NCBI RefSeq assembly: GCF_003148665.1
Contig: NZ_QGGQ01000004.1
Span: 372,001-436,000 of the forward strand
Length of the DNA: 64,000 nucleotides
From: Maribacter polysiphoniae
Lineage (GTDB): Bacteria; Bacteroidota; Bacteroidia; Flavobacteriales; Flavobacteriaceae
Reading direction: 5' to 3'
The position numbers were made by a program, and so were the translations under genes. Shown here one piece after another: positions 28,501-37,491 of the stretch. Every line of letters starts with the position of its first letter. Position 1 is the first letter of the stretch. The notes beneath the pieces are model-generated. The model ran no database searches. It was not told where the DNA came from and saw only the letters and a list, made by a program, of their open reading frames with translations.

Positions 28501-28928
28501 TCGCCAGCCACGTTCTCTACCGAATACCCTAATGATTTGTCCTCCCTTTTTATACCAAGGGCGGTAACCACAACCTCATCCAAGGCTTGGGCACTAATGG
28601 CCATAGTAACATTAATTGTTGTTCTACCATTTACCGCTTCTTCACGGGACATGAATCCAATATAGGAGAAGACCAAGGTTCCGGTTGCAGGTACTTCAAT
28701 GGAATAATTACCGTCAAAATCGGTAGTCTTTCCTATAGCAGTACCCTTTAATACAATACTGACCCCCGGCAAAGGCATACCATCCTCTTCAGACACGACT
28801 GTTCCGGTCACCGTAATGGTACTTTGGGCCCATACGGAATGAATGCCGAAAAGCAGGAACATCAGAAAAAACAAAGCAGAAAACCGCTTGATGTTTTTCT
28901 TAGTGTAATAATAAAAGTGCTTATCCAT
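25515..28928 (-). CDS. susC-like: SusC/RagA-family TonB-dependent outer-membrane transporter
   Basis: 1137 aa. A signal peptide (to about residue 35) is followed by a carboxypeptidase-regulatory-like beta-sandwich (TVTGTVVSEEDGMPLPGVSI), a TonB-box region (LDEVVVTALGIKRE), the plug domain (PLFVVDGVPV, LKGASAAALYGSRAGNGVVL) and a 22-strand barrel ending in a C-terminal aromatic (GIKIGVTF). There is no N-terminal STN domain, so it is not wired to an anti-sigma FecR system. With SusD it imports oligosaccharides into the periplasm using TonB energy. It is the only SusC here and defines the window as a polysaccharide-utilisation-type locus. Confidence 0.97.
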   Translation of the reverse strand: MDKHFYYYTKKNIKRFSALFFLMFLLFGIHSVWAQSTITVTGTVVSEEDGMPLPGVSIVLKGTAIGKTTDFDGNYSIEVPATGTLVFSYIGFMSREEAVNGRTTINVTMAISAQALDEVVVTALGIKREDKSLGYSVENVAGEELTRVAQENVLNSLSGKVAGVSLNATGGTGSSVSMVIRGAISLSSDNQPLFVVDGVPVVNGLNNIGGFGDRNPVDYGNAISDLDPNSIANVTILKGASAAALYGSRAGNGVVLITTKKAEKNQKMKVNITSNTVFDVPYKFLDAQHSFASGYLSYSPESQGGSYIMPDVLPTGGNGGPELDRGYFAVQWNSPKDANGNPVPTELKSYPNNIQNFVRTGITTTNSLTISNSSDIINYRLGVTAMDNIGIIPNSDLKRNSISLSATSDLNDKLMVSTNINYVNSYANNRPSSNRGTNPLQWAYAVPANVNILDIKDYDLPGVEVYNFSEDYENPWFLANEIKNSFSRNRIYGNIALDWKVSPDFNIRTSYNLNSYNQTQETKMAPGYTRESNNGTYGIAKTEGLETNIDFLATYAKDYDNFDFSISAGGNLMYQKNTGLVNSSANGAGLTVPNLFTVDNIASGTLNYSSFLTERAINSVYGIADIGYMDLLYLSVTARNDWSSTLPVDNRSYFYPSASLSLLVSELIDIPKVDLFKLRGGWAKVGNDTNPYQLGVYYNNAGEWENATLYGGQTGLNTPDLEPEEATSQEYGVDLTMFNNRLRFEGTYYTVENKNQIVPNIPIAGSSGFNSVSLNAGVLESKGFEISMGFTPIKTKNWNWDINVNYTTNESKILALSDGVDYIEFWSDNKSVSRGFVANPETGEDGLVGNIYSRKIKRVTDVNSPYYNYPFIGEGEDAEWLANEDEWFKVGNYNPDFIMGLQTGLTYKNFSLNMTFDWRSGGQYMSQTSRYMVEDGYGQQLLDNLVNPGISEAGPELKQWVLDHADEVLYAENFHSVGGTPGNGGFVENLSGQAVYDGVFVPGVRGSYDDAGNFILEHENLGDAGTDFIPFSVSNPWDFGTNHMFDADFIKLREISLGYTLPSKFVERMGIDNLNFSIYSRNIMLWTKDSAFGVDPERAFQAETSSGNRGTQFKQGIERYNVEPWLVPIGIKIGVTF

Positions 28929-28984
28929 AATCGATTTAGTATAAATTGGTTATTGTTAGTTTTGGTTTAAAAAACGCTTTCTGT

Positions 28985-29935
28985 CTACTCAACCGTTTCA
29001 AAGGTCAATATAACCGCGTTGGTATTTATCCCTATATAGTCCTGGGATGCAGCTAAGAACATGACCAATCGCATGGAATTCGATGAGATATCCTGAAGGA
29101 TTACCTTATTCTCAAAATCCTTAAGGCCAATAAACTCATTCCCTGAAAAATCAAGCGTGGTGACCCCTTCATAGGAAATTGCACCGCCTTCGCCATACAC
29201 CGACGATGTAGTCATGGTATCATTTTCGGCATATGTAAAGGTTGCATCCGTTTCAGGTTCAAACAATCCAGTACAAAGACCAAAATCACTACCTCCATCA
29301 TTTACGATACCTGCGCCTCCGGTTGTCACAAATTGATATAACAATCCACTAAAAGCCGCACCATCATCCTTTACATCATGGCCATAACTTCCATCAAAGT
29401 AAAAAGTAAACTCGTCCTCATATACTTCAGCCATTCCTAGTCCAGATCCGAAGATTCCCCCTGGCAATGGATTTGGTGCCCCTTCAAAAGGTGATAAATC
29501 GGCATCTGAATTCGCAAAATAATCATTCCCCGAATGACCGTTTGATATCCGCCATGTTTTACCATCAGTATCATTGGCACCACCTGTCAAAAGCACATAT
29601 GGCGTAATATCCAATGCCAGTTCAACCTCCTTGGCTATAGTTGCACCCGAATTATCGGTCACCGTAAGAACCGCAGTATAATAACCTGCTTCCCCATAGA
29701 CGTGAACCGGGTTTTGTTCGCTACTTTCCGTACCATCCCCAAAATCCCATTTCCATGATGCCGCATTATTTGTCAAGCCATGGAAAGCAACTTTCTTCCC
29801 TTTTACAGAATGATAAATATCAGCGGTAAACGGAATAACGCTTTTTGCCTCATCGTCGTCAGTATTACAGGACACTATGGTCAATAATACCGAAAAACAG
29901 AGTCCTGATAATAGGTATACATACTTTTTTCTCAT
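28985..29935 (-). CDS. PKD-domain surface lipoprotein, probable glycan-binding protein
   Basis: 316 aa from ATG 29935, chosen because it starts a lipoprotein signal with lipobox TIVSC (Cys23) and an acidic N-terminus (NTDDDEA) typical of surface export. A PKD domain occupies about residues 33-115 (WKWDFGDGTES..NPVHVYGEAGYYTAVLTV). The C-terminal 190 residues are beta-rich with a TWRISNGHSGNDYF start seen in SusE/F-like surface proteins, where it may hold carbohydrate. It precedes SusC by 56 bp rather than following SusD. Likely the accessory glycan-binding protein of this SusCD pair; no catalytic motif seen. Confidence 0.82.
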   Translation of the reverse strand: MRKKYVYLLSGLCFSVLLTIVSCNTDDDEAKSVIPFTADIYHSVKGKKVAFHGLTNNAASWKWDFGDGTESSEQNPVHVYGEAGYYTAVLTVTDNSGATIAKEVELALDITPYVLLTGGANDTDGKTWRISNGHSGNDYFANSDADLSPFEGAPNPLPGGIFGSGLGMAEVYEDEFTFYFDGSYGHDVKDDGAAFSGLLYQFVTTGGAGIVNDGGSDFGLCTGLFEPETDATFTYAENDTMTTSSVYGEGGAISYEGVTTLDFSGNEFIGLKDFENKVILQDISSNSMRLVMFLAASQDYIGINTNAVILTFETVE

Positions 29936-30036
29936 AACTGAATTTGATTTTAATGCCTCCGCAAAACTGGATATAATTTGATACACCAGTCTTAATTTTG
30001 AGTTATATAACTGTTAAATAAAAATCACAATATCCT

Positions 30037-30044
30037 CAAATTTA
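30037..30044 (-). promoter_or_regulatory. Candidate -7 element of the PKD-SusC-SusD operon
   Basis: TAAATTTG on the minus strand matches the Bacteroidota -7 consensus TAnnTTTG, 102 bp upstream of the PKD lipoprotein start. A TTG lies about 23 bp further upstream (near 30068), a loose fit to the -33 element. The same 224-bp gap must also drive the rightward ceramidase-like operon, for which I found no exact match. Confidence 0.45.
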
Positions 30045-30159
30045 TATCCAATTACTTCAATATAATTCAATTATTTTATTAATTAATGAACATATCTTAA
30101 CCCAGCAGTTGTTTTTTAAAGATTAATTTTACAAAACATATCAATATTTTGACACTTTT

Positions 30160-31503
30160 ATGAAAATCAATAAGGACTTGTCATATTTAACAAATCCAAT
30201 TTGTTATCGGCACAGCAGGTATATTTTCAACAGAAGGTTCTTACTTATAGTCCACTTAATGTTTTTTGTGTTTATATGCGGTGCGCAAGACTTAAAAGTC
30301 GGATGTGCCAAACGTGTATTGACACCAAATCCCTTACTTCCTGTTTCTGGTGGTGTGGGACTCCCCAAACCTGCAGAAATCAAGAAAGGCGATCTTTATG
30401 TTCGCGCTATGGTTTTGACGAAGGGCACCGAAAAAATAGCGATCGTATCCATTGACAACCTGGGTTGGCCGGCCGCTCTCGGAAACAAATCAAGGAGTCT
30501 GATCAAGGAGATACCAAGCGAGAACATTCTTATAGGTGCGACGCATACACACAGCGCTCCCGATGCCTATGCCTTTCCTAATTCTGAAGGCATCCATGGT
30601 GCGGACCTTGAATACCTGGATTGGTGTACCGTCCAAGTGGCTGAAACCATTAAGGAAGCACTCAAGAATACAGAACCTGCCCAATTAAAGATAGCTGTTG
30701 GGAAAGCGGAAGGAAAAATCGCTTACAACTATTATGCCCCTGACCTCTACGACCCCCGTTGTGGTGTAATCCAGGCTATTGGCACTCAAGGAAAGAACAA
30801 GGGCAAACCCATTGTCACCCTTGTAAACTATGCCATTCACCCTGAAGTTATTGGCAGCAACCGAGGCATATTGAGTCCGGATCTGGTGGGTCCCTTAAAC
30901 GAAAAGATAGAAGCGGAAACCGGTGGAATGGGCATTTTCATGAACGGTGCCCAAGGAGGTATGGTCACCGCCGACAATCGTTTGGCCGATGGTAAGGAAG
31001 CCGGTAATTGGGAAGAATGTATACGCATAGGAAATCTTTTGGCCTCTGAAGCATTACGAATTGTAAAGGACGCACCAGTACAAAAGAACGCGGATATCCT
31101 CTGTACATACAAAAAGGTAGCATTCCCCATTGAATCAGCCATGTTGCGCTTTATCCTAAAAAATTCCCCTCTGAGTATGGGGTCTTCCGATGGACAATCA
31201 ATTCAAACAACGATCAACCTATTAAATATAGGTAGCGCACAAATATTGACCATACCCGGTGAGGCCTTGCCCAATATCGGTTTTTATCTAAAACGCAAAA
31301 TGAATACCGGCCACCCCTTTCTTTTTGGTCTGACCAATGATGCTTTTGGCTACATTTTGACCAAGGAAGACTTCAACAGTTTTGAAAGATACAAATACAT
31401 CAGTCGAACCAGCTTAGGTGAGATGACCGGTGAAATACTCATATCGGCATCCCTCGATTTAATTAATAATAGTCCAAAACCCAAAAAAACAGATACCCAA
31501 TGA
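30160..31503 (+). CDS. Neutral ceramidase-like secreted hydrolase 1
   Basis: 447 aa, with an N-terminal hydrophobic export segment (about 25-42). Belongs by eye to the neutral/alkaline non-lysosomal ceramidase fold (PF04734). Zinc ligands are conserved: THTHS (128-132), NYAIHPE (His227), IPGEA (about 363-367) and Tyr in FGYILTKEDF. The nucleophile motif, GDVSPN in true ceramidases, reads NGAQGGMVTAD (262-272), so the catalytic Ser is replaced by Val. It probably hydrolyses an amide or ester in a different way, or acts on a sugar derivative. It opens the rightward operon and overlaps the next gene by 4 bp (ATGA). Confidence 0.8.
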   Translation: MKINKDLSYLTNPICYRHSRYIFNRRFLLIVHLMFFVFICGAQDLKVGCAKRVLTPNPLLPVSGGVGLPKPAEIKKGDLYVRAMVLTKGTEKIAIVSIDNLGWPAALGNKSRSLIKEIPSENILIGATHTHSAPDAYAFPNSEGIHGADLEYLDWCTVQVAETIKEALKNTEPAQLKIAVGKAEGKIAYNYYAPDLYDPRCGVIQAIGTQGKNKGKPIVTLVNYAIHPEVIGSNRGILSPDLVGPLNEKIEAETGGMGIFMNGAQGGMVTADNRLADGKEAGNWEECIRIGNLLASEALRIVKDAPVQKNADILCTYKKVAFPIESAMLRFILKNSPLSMGSSDGQSIQTTINLLNIGSAQILTIPGEALPNIGFYLKRKMNTGHPFLFGLTNDAFGYILTKEDFNSFERYKYISRTSLGEMTGEILISASLDLINNSPKPKKTDTQ

Positions 31504-32918
31504 CAACAAACTCATTTGTACACAGGTATGGGATCCTTGCCCTTACCCTTTCCTTTACGCTAATATGGTCATGTAAGAATACGAGTAAGTCCAATAAAGA
31601 TACGATGGCTTCACTTTCCTTAACGGAATCCAAGCCTACCCCAAAAACCGCATTGCAAAGCTATTTGAAAAATGGCGATACCACCTACAATTGGGTAGTC
31701 AAGGATTCTTTTTCCATAGGGGGTGTAACCGCTTACGACCTTTTGTTAACCTCGCAAAAATGGCGTGAATTCACCTGGAAACACCAATTGACCCTTATGG
31801 TACCAGCAGAAATCAATTACGATGGGGCATTACTTTTTATTACAGGAGGAAGTCAATCCAATGGTATGCCCAATTGGAAATCAAAAGAGAAAACCGGAAG
31901 CGAAAGTGGTGCAATGGCCCAGATTGCCGAAAAAAACAAGGCAATCGTAGGCATTTTGCGACAGGTGCCCATGCAACCTTTATATGAAGGGGACTTAGTT
32001 GAAGACCAATTGATTTCCTATACCTTACATAACTATAAGAAAGATAAGGATCTATCATGGCCACTCCTATTCCCTATGGTCAAAAGCGCAGTACGCGGTA
32101 TGGATGCCATTCAAGAATTCTCTGAGAAGAAACTACACCATCCCGTATCCCGATTTACGGTCACAGGGGCATCAAAACGCGGATGGACGACTTGGTTGAC
32201 CGGGGCCAGTGATGAGCGTGTAGAAGCCATCGGACCCATGGTCATCGATGTACTCAATATGCCGATAAGCCTTGATTACCATATTGAGGCCTGGAAAGAG
32301 TACAGTATACAAATCAATGACTATATCAAACTTGAAATTCCCCAAACAGTCAATACCGAAGATGGCAATGCCCTAACCCAAATGATCGACCCATACTCCT
32401 ATCGTGATCAATTGACCATGCCCAAAATTATATTTATCGGCACCAATGATGAATATTGGCCGGTTGATGCCATTAAGAATTATATCAATGATATTCCGGG
32501 TGAGAATTATATACATTACACCCCGAATGCCGGACATAACCTCAATGGGGGAGAAAAAGCATTGAAAGCCCTCAGTGCCTTTTGGGGCAGAACGTTAGCC
32601 AAAAAACCGTATGCCGATTTGGAATATGAGCTTTCAACCGATAAATCCTCGGCGCTATTAAAAGTTGGATCCGATGATGAAAACCTAACATCGGCCTTCC
32701 TTTGGTCAGCCAATTCCGAGGATCGTGATTTTAGGGATGAAAAATGGGATTCCATACCTGTGGAATTTTCCGGCCATGGGGAGGTACAAGAGCGAATCCC
32801 ATTCCCAAAAGAAGGATTCAAGGCCTTTTATCTTGACCTCGAATACAAAGATTCCAACGGTGGCACCTATACCAAGAGCACCCGTATGTATTTGGCCGAC
32901 GATGATGAAGTACTCTAA
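31500..32918 (+). CDS. PhoPQ-activated pathogenicity-related (PqaA-type) alpha/beta hydrolase, lipoprotein
   Basis: 472 aa with lipobox IWSC (Cys25). The central part matches the PqaA family (PF10142): GGVTAYDLLLTSQKWRE, VTGASKRGWTTWL with nucleophile Ser225, then the EAIGPMVIDVLNM block. The catalytic acid Asp is in GTNDEYWP (about 319) and His in NAGHNLNG (about 345). Members are alpha/beta hydrolases of poorly defined substrate. Its start overlaps the ceramidase-like gene, and its end overlaps the next hydrolase by 17 bp, showing a tight operon. Likely a cell-surface or periplasmic esterase on the glycan. Confidence 0.88.
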   Translation: MTTNSFVHRYGILALTLSFTLIWSCKNTSKSNKDTMASLSLTESKPTPKTALQSYLKNGDTTYNWVVKDSFSIGGVTAYDLLLTSQKWREFTWKHQLTLMVPAEINYDGALLFITGGSQSNGMPNWKSKEKTGSESGAMAQIAEKNKAIVGILRQVPMQPLYEGDLVEDQLISYTLHNYKKDKDLSWPLLFPMVKSAVRGMDAIQEFSEKKLHHPVSRFTVTGASKRGWTTWLTGASDERVEAIGPMVIDVLNMPISLDYHIEAWKEYSIQINDYIKLEIPQTVNTEDGNALTQMIDPYSYRDQLTMPKIIFIGTNDEYWPVDAIKNYINDIPGENYIHYTPNAGHNLNGGEKALKALSAFWGRTLAKKPYADLEYELSTDKSSALLKVGSDDENLTSAFLWSANSEDRDFRDEKWDSIPVEFSGHGEVQERIPFPKEGFKAFYLDLEYKDSNGGTYTKSTRMYLADDDEVL

Positions 32919-33819
32919 AAACAAACGTAATTGGCTAATCGGTATAAGCCTAATGGGCTTGGCCGCCTTGGGGGTATTCAAGTTGTTTTTTGACCCAAGT
33001 ACCACGTTTCCCGTTTCGGATTATTATGAATACGACAAAGCCATTCCGCTGAAGGATACGACACATATAATTTTGGATACTACCGATTATCAAATGTTCA
33101 GCATTTCGTACACCAGTATCCATGATCAAAGGGTTAACGGATTATTAAGTATCCCCAAGAGCAGTTCAAAACCCTTGCCGACCATTATACTCATGCACGG
33201 CCTTGGAGACCACAAAGCCGTTGATTACGTCGCATATGGGAACGAACTCTTCCTTAAAAATGGTTATGCCGTATTGCGTATAGATATTAGCGCACATGGT
33301 GATAGGGAAAAAGACTTCTATGACTTCGACCTCACAGGTCCCAACAAATACTGGACACGCAATATCGTTAGTCAGACTGTTTTTGATTTGCGACGTGCGA
33401 TAGACCTAATCGAGACAAAGCCAGAGCTCGACCCCGGTAAAATTGGATATTATGGCATTAGTCTGGGGGGTATCATCGGCTCCATATTTTGCAGTGTTGA
33501 CGATCGGGTAAAAGTCCCTGTATTGGCATTGGCAGGGGGGCAATTGAATTTATTGTATGGGAAACAGGCTGCTACGAAGGAGGTCAAAGACTTTCTCGGC
33601 ATCATTGAACCCCTCAATTTCATAGCCGATATTTCACCGAGGCCTTTGTTAATGTTAAATGCAAAAAACGATGAGATCGTACCACCTATTATGAGTAAAT
33701 TACTTTACAGAAAAGCCAAAAAAGAAAAAGAAATAATTTGGTACGATGCCAAACATAGGGATGCTCCCCTTGATATTATTTTCGGTGATGGATTGGATTG
33801 GTTTAATCAATATTTATAA
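32902..33819 (+). CDS. Membrane-anchored alpha/beta hydrolase (dienelactone-hydrolase/acetyl-esterase type)
   Basis: 305 aa from ATG 32902. The frame is open upstream but lies inside the previous gene, and this start gives a proper signal-anchor (residues 11-29). Alpha/beta fold motifs: ILMHGLGDH (oxyanion His-Gly, 97-105), GYYGISLGG with nucleophile Ser187, AKNDEIVPP with the acid Asp, and the His in YDAKHRDAP near the C-terminus. Probably removes acyl groups from sugars in the periplasm. It overlaps the PqaA-type gene by 17 bp and is 5 bp from the deacetylase gene. Exact family (CE7-like or other) uncertain. Confidence 0.85.
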   Translation: MMKYSKNKRNWLIGISLMGLAALGVFKLFFDPSTTFPVSDYYEYDKAIPLKDTTHIILDTTDYQMFSISYTSIHDQRVNGLLSIPKSSSKPLPTIILMHGLGDHKAVDYVAYGNELFLKNGYAVLRIDISAHGDREKDFYDFDLTGPNKYWTRNIVSQTVFDLRRAIDLIETKPELDPGKIGYYGISLGGIIGSIFCSVDDRVKVPVLALAGGQLNLLYGKQAATKEVKDFLGIIEPLNFIADISPRPLLMLNAKNDEIVPPIMSKLLYRKAKKEKEIIWYDAKHRDAPLDIIFGDGLDWFNQYL

Positions 33820-33824
33820 AAAAA

Positions 33825-34844
33825 ATGAAAAATTACAAGCACTTAACAACCATTCTCTATTTTTTGATTCTATTCTCAGGATGCAAGGAGAAAAAGACCC
33901 CTACCACTACTCCCGAAACCACGATGGCAAACTCCGAAATCAATAAAAACCCCAGTACCTGGGCGGAGAAATTGGGTTGGCCAGCGGATAAAAAAGTCAT
34001 TTTACTACACGCCGATGATATCGGCATGTGCCCCGAAGCCAATATTGCCGCAAAGAAGCAATTGACTGACGGGGTCATACAATCCGCTGCGGTAATGATT
34101 CCATGCCCCAACGCCCAGGAATTCATATCATGGGCCAAGGAAAACCAAAAATTGGACATAGGCCTTCACCTTACCTTGACCAGCGAATGGAAAACGTATC
34201 GCTGGGGCACTGTATCGGATAAATCCGAAGTACCGGGACTATTGGACGAGGAACATAAAATGTGGCATGAGGTACCCCAAGTAGTGCAACATGCCAGTGC
34301 GACAGAAATTGAAAAGGAAATAAGGGCGCAAATAGAACAATCCTTGGCCTGGGGTTATCGGCCAGACCATATCGACACCCACATGGGCACCTTATTTGGA
34401 CATCCCTCCTACGTAAAAGTCTATATGAAGGTCGCACAGGAATATGGCATACCTGCCAATATAATAGACATATCCAATCCAAAAGTACTGGCAGAGTTCA
34501 GAAGTCAAGGTTACCCCATGGATGATAGTGTGGTTAGGATGACCGAAGCGTATAGCCTACCTAAACTCGATTATTTCACCAGTGTTCCCAAGGCCAAAAC
34601 CTATCCCGAAAAAATCGCCAACTTTAAAAAGCTTATTGGCTCCTTGGATTCCGGACTTACCGAAATCATTTTCCATCCATCGGTGCTTACCGAAAACTTA
34701 AAGGGTATTACGAACTCTTGGCAACAACGCTCTTGGGAGGCACAAATGTTTTCCGACCCGGAACTCATCCAATTTTTCAAGGATGAAGGGATAATATTTA
34801 CCAATTGGAGGGAAATCATGGAGCGTTTTCAAAAACAGAAATAA
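33825..34844 (+). CDS. ChbG/YdjC-type carbohydrate deacetylase-like lipoprotein
   Basis: 339 aa with lipobox LFSGC (Cys20), so it is exported, unlike cytoplasmic E. coli ChbG. The YdjC fold (PF04794) is shown by LLHADDIGMC (Asp64-Asp65 general base and metal ligand), HLTLTSEW with a metal His, HIDTHMGTLFGHP (second His pair) and EIIFHPS near the C-terminus. ChbG removes one N-acetyl group from chito-oligosaccharides. Here the substrate could be any N-acetylated or O-acetylated oligosaccharide of the locus. It is fourth in the rightward operon, with a 147-bp gap after it. Confidence 0.87.
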   Translation: MKNYKHLTTILYFLILFSGCKEKKTPTTTPETTMANSEINKNPSTWAEKLGWPADKKVILLHADDIGMCPEANIAAKKQLTDGVIQSAAVMIPCPNAQEFISWAKENQKLDIGLHLTLTSEWKTYRWGTVSDKSEVPGLLDEEHKMWHEVPQVVQHASATEIEKEIRAQIEQSLAWGYRPDHIDTHMGTLFGHPSYVKVYMKVAQEYGIPANIIDISNPKVLAEFRSQGYPMDDSVVRMTEAYSLPKLDYFTSVPKAKTYPEKIANFKKLIGSLDSGLTEIIFHPSVLTENLKGITNSWQQRSWEAQMFSDPELIQFFKDEGIIFTNWREIMERFQKQK

Positions 34845-34991
34845 TTCAACTATCCTAACACCCAATACCATTAAAACCGAAAAAACATTCAGCTATAGAC
34901 AATATTTAATGTGTTTCGAATAATATTCAAGTAGCCTTGTGTTTAGATTAAGGTGTTATTTGTAATATATAAAATTTCAAATCCAAAAGGT

Positions 34992-36074
34992 ATGAGACAA
35001 TTTACTTTTTTCGCCCTGGTATTAATGATTTTCTCTTGTAAGGAAAAGTCTCCCCAATTACCCAAGGTCGTTCCCTTAAACCACCCAGCCGTGATCACCG
35101 AAGAATTCATTTATGAGATAGACAAGGCACCCACACCCGAGTGTCATGCCTCAACGGTAGCCGTAAGTAATGGGGTGATCGTCGCATCCTGGTTTGGTGG
35201 CACCAAGGAAAAAAACAAGGATGTAGGCATCTGGGTCGCTCGTAGAACGAACGGAAAATGGTCTTCCCCTATTGAAATCATCAATGGGGTACAGGAAGAT
35301 GGCACCCGCTACCCGTGTTGGAATCCTGTTTTATTCAAACCTAAGGGAAAGCCGCTCTATTTGTTTTATAAGGTAGGCCCCAGTCCACAAGAATGGTGGG
35401 GACTTTATATGACCTCTAAAGACAATGGCCAAACATGGTCAGAACCGACAGAACTTCCTAAAGGCATTTTAGGCCCCATAAAAAACCAACCGATTCAACT
35501 GGCCGATGGAACCATTTTGTCCCCATCGAGCAACGAAACCACTTCCGGGGATTGGACCGTTCATTTAGAGTATAGTATGGATAGTGCAAACACATGGACC
35601 AAATCGAAACCTTTGAACCTACCAGAGGAATTTGGGGCCATACAACCTGTGATATTGAATTACGGAAACGGAAAGTTACAAGTATTGAGCCGTACCAAAA
35701 ATGGTGTTGTAAGTGAAAACTGGTCCGATGACCATGGAAAAACCTGGAGCGCCATGACGGCTACTTCGTTACCGAACCCAAATTCAGGAATCGATGGGAC
35801 CAGCCTTCTAGATGGACGACAATTTCTGGTGTATAACCCTACCGATAAAAATTGGGGTGACCGGGTACCTTTGAGTATTGGACTTTCAAAGGATGGCAAA
35901 AACTGGGACCGGGTGCTCGACTTGGAACCCTTACGCGAGAATACGGATAAGGAAGGAGAGGAATATTCCTATCCCACCGCTTTACAAGCTGAGGACGGAA
36001 AAATACATATCGTCTATACGTGGAACAGGAAAACGGTCAAATATGTGGTCATTGACCCCGTAAAACTTCAATAA
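34992..36074 (+). CDS. Sialidase-like BNR-repeat propeller lipoprotein
   Basis: 360 aa from ATG 34992, giving lipobox IFSC (Cys16). A six-bladed propeller of the BNR_2 type (PF13088) with two clear Asp-boxes (TSKDNGQTW and SDDHGKTW) and the motif CHASTVAVSNGVIVASWFGG near the N-terminus. Annotated relatives include exo-alpha-sialidases, but the same fold holds alpha-L-rhamnosidases (GH145) and other glycosidases. The sialidase FRIP-type Arg is not visible, so I do not call it GH33. It abuts the next ceramidase-like gene exactly (TAA then ATG). Confidence 0.82.
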   Translation: MRQFTFFALVLMIFSCKEKSPQLPKVVPLNHPAVITEEFIYEIDKAPTPECHASTVAVSNGVIVASWFGGTKEKNKDVGIWVARRTNGKWSSPIEIINGVQEDGTRYPCWNPVLFKPKGKPLYLFYKVGPSPQEWWGLYMTSKDNGQTWSEPTELPKGILGPIKNQPIQLADGTILSPSSNETTSGDWTVHLEYSMDSANTWTKSKPLNLPEEFGAIQPVILNYGNGKLQVLSRTKNGVVSENWSDDHGKTWSAMTATSLPNPNSGIDGTSLLDGRQFLVYNPTDKNWGDRVPLSIGLSKDGKNWDRVLDLEPLRENTDKEGEEYSYPTALQAEDGKIHIVYTWNRKTVKYVVIDPVKLQ

Positions 36075-37481
36075 ATGAAAACAAAAAGATGGCATCGGCG
36101 ACTTTTAAGGGTTTTTGCGACCCTCCTTGTCATCTTCCTTTTCCTCTTTATTTTTGCCACAAGGGCTATTGACAATACTCCGTATTTCGAAACGGACTAT
36201 TACAAAAACACCATCGTGAACATGGATAGCGAAGTCAAAAGCATGACTGAAGCCAAAGGCTTGCTCTATTCAGGTTTCGCCAAGGTGAATATTACCCCGA
36301 AAATCGTTGAAGGCAACGCCGATGATACCAAAGGGGAATTCAATGCCATAAGAATGGCCGGTTATGGGGACGGAAAAATTGCAAAAGGTGCTCACGACCC
36401 ATTATATGCAAAGGCCATTTCCCTTCAGGTCAATACCAAGGAAATAGTACTAATAAGTGCCGATATGGTCTTGATTCCCGAATCGGTAGTACTTCAAGTT
36501 TCGGAAAATCTAAAAAATAGGATTTCAAGAAAACAACTCTTTTTTGGTGCTACGCATACCCATGCCAGTATAGGCAATTGTATACCCGGTTTTGTTGGGG
36601 AAAGTTTTGGCGGGGAATTCAACCCTAAGGTGGTTCAATGGCTCAGTGATAAATTCACCTCCCTTATTTTAAAAGCATTGGACGACAAACAACCCTCAAA
36701 ATTTGGATCCGGATATGTACAAATGCCGCACTTGGTACGAAATCGGATTATTGGTGAAACCGGCCGTCTCAATTCAAAATTTACCCTGTTATCAATCATT
36801 CAAGACAATGGGAAACATGCCGTCGCTGGTATTTTTTCGGCCCATGCCACCACAATTGGCCCTTGGAACGATACGTTCAGCGCCGACTACCCTGGCTACT
36901 TTCAGCGAGGTCTTGAAGCCAAGGGAATCGATTATGCCCTGTTTTTTGCCGGTACGGTAGGCAGCCAATCAAACAAAGGAAAAGGCAAAAAGTTCGATAA
37001 GGTGAAATATATCGGAGAAACTTTGGCTGACTCCGCAAAAGCAACACTTAACAAAATGCAATATGATTCGATCATGAATCTATCTGTCATCTCCCCTGAA
37101 TTGGAAATACCCCGATTACAGGCTTTCTATGTGTCAGACAGCCGAAGATTTTCCCCGGCGGCAAGTCGACTGTTGATGCCTGAATTAAAATCGGTTTATA
37201 TACAAGGACTACGATTAAATAACCTGATATGGATCGCCATGCCCTATGAACTGAGTGGTGAATATGGGATAGACCTCAAAAATGCCTTGGAACTAAAAGG
37301 CTATAATTCCGCCATGACGAGTTTTAACGGCCAATATCTTGGCTATATCGTTCCCTCGAAATATTATTATTACGATACGTATGAAGCCCGTTTGATGGGG
37401 TGGTACGGCCCTAGTATGGGCGATTATTTAATGGAACTGAACTATAGGTTGGCAAATATCCTCACACATTCACGATTATAA
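36075..37481 (+). CDS. Neutral ceramidase-like hydrolase 2, membrane-anchored
   Basis: 468 aa with an N-terminal signal-anchor (about 10-30). Ceramidase-fold zinc ligands: THTHAS (160-165), FSAHATT (His257), a Glu in MPYELSGEYG and the Tyr-rich LGYIVPSKYYYYDTYE segment. The nucleophile region reads AGTVGSQSN (292-300), which keeps a Ser (Ser299) where true ceramidases have GDVSPN, unlike the two paralogues here. So it is the most likely active amidase of the three. Its start codon directly follows the stop of the BNR gene, and it is 10 bp before the third paralogue. Confidence 0.8.
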   Translation: MKTKRWHRRLLRVFATLLVIFLFLFIFATRAIDNTPYFETDYYKNTIVNMDSEVKSMTEAKGLLYSGFAKVNITPKIVEGNADDTKGEFNAIRMAGYGDGKIAKGAHDPLYAKAISLQVNTKEIVLISADMVLIPESVVLQVSENLKNRISRKQLFFGATHTHASIGNCIPGFVGESFGGEFNPKVVQWLSDKFTSLILKALDDKQPSKFGSGYVQMPHLVRNRIIGETGRLNSKFTLLSIIQDNGKHAVAGIFSAHATTIGPWNDTFSADYPGYFQRGLEAKGIDYALFFAGTVGSQSNKGKGKKFDKVKYIGETLADSAKATLNKMQYDSIMNLSVISPELEIPRLQAFYVSDSRRFSPAASRLLMPELKSVYIQGLRLNNLIWIAMPYELSGEYGIDLKNALELKGYNSAMTSFNGQYLGYIVPSKYYYYDTYEARLMGWYGPSMGDYLMELNYRLANILTHSRL

Positions 37482-37491
37482 TCCCAATAGT

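Noticed and set aside
30002-30011. GTTATATAAC palindrome as another copy of the regulon operator
   Set aside because: The spacer is 2 bp rather than 3-4, and its position relative to the SusCD -7 element is downstream, so it does not match the activator layout of the other sites.
30160-31503. True neutral ceramidase
   Set aside because: The nucleophile loop lacks Ser, and the setting is a polysaccharide locus. I keep only ceramidase-like.
14694-36074. Complete sialic acid catabolic pathway
   Set aside because: An aldolase, an SSS symporter, a sialidase-like propeller and a ROK kinase are present. But the aldolase has GTNGEG rather than the usual lyase motif, the propeller lacks a visible FRIP-type Arg, and no NanE-like epimerase or O-acetylesterase was found. 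The substrate remains open.
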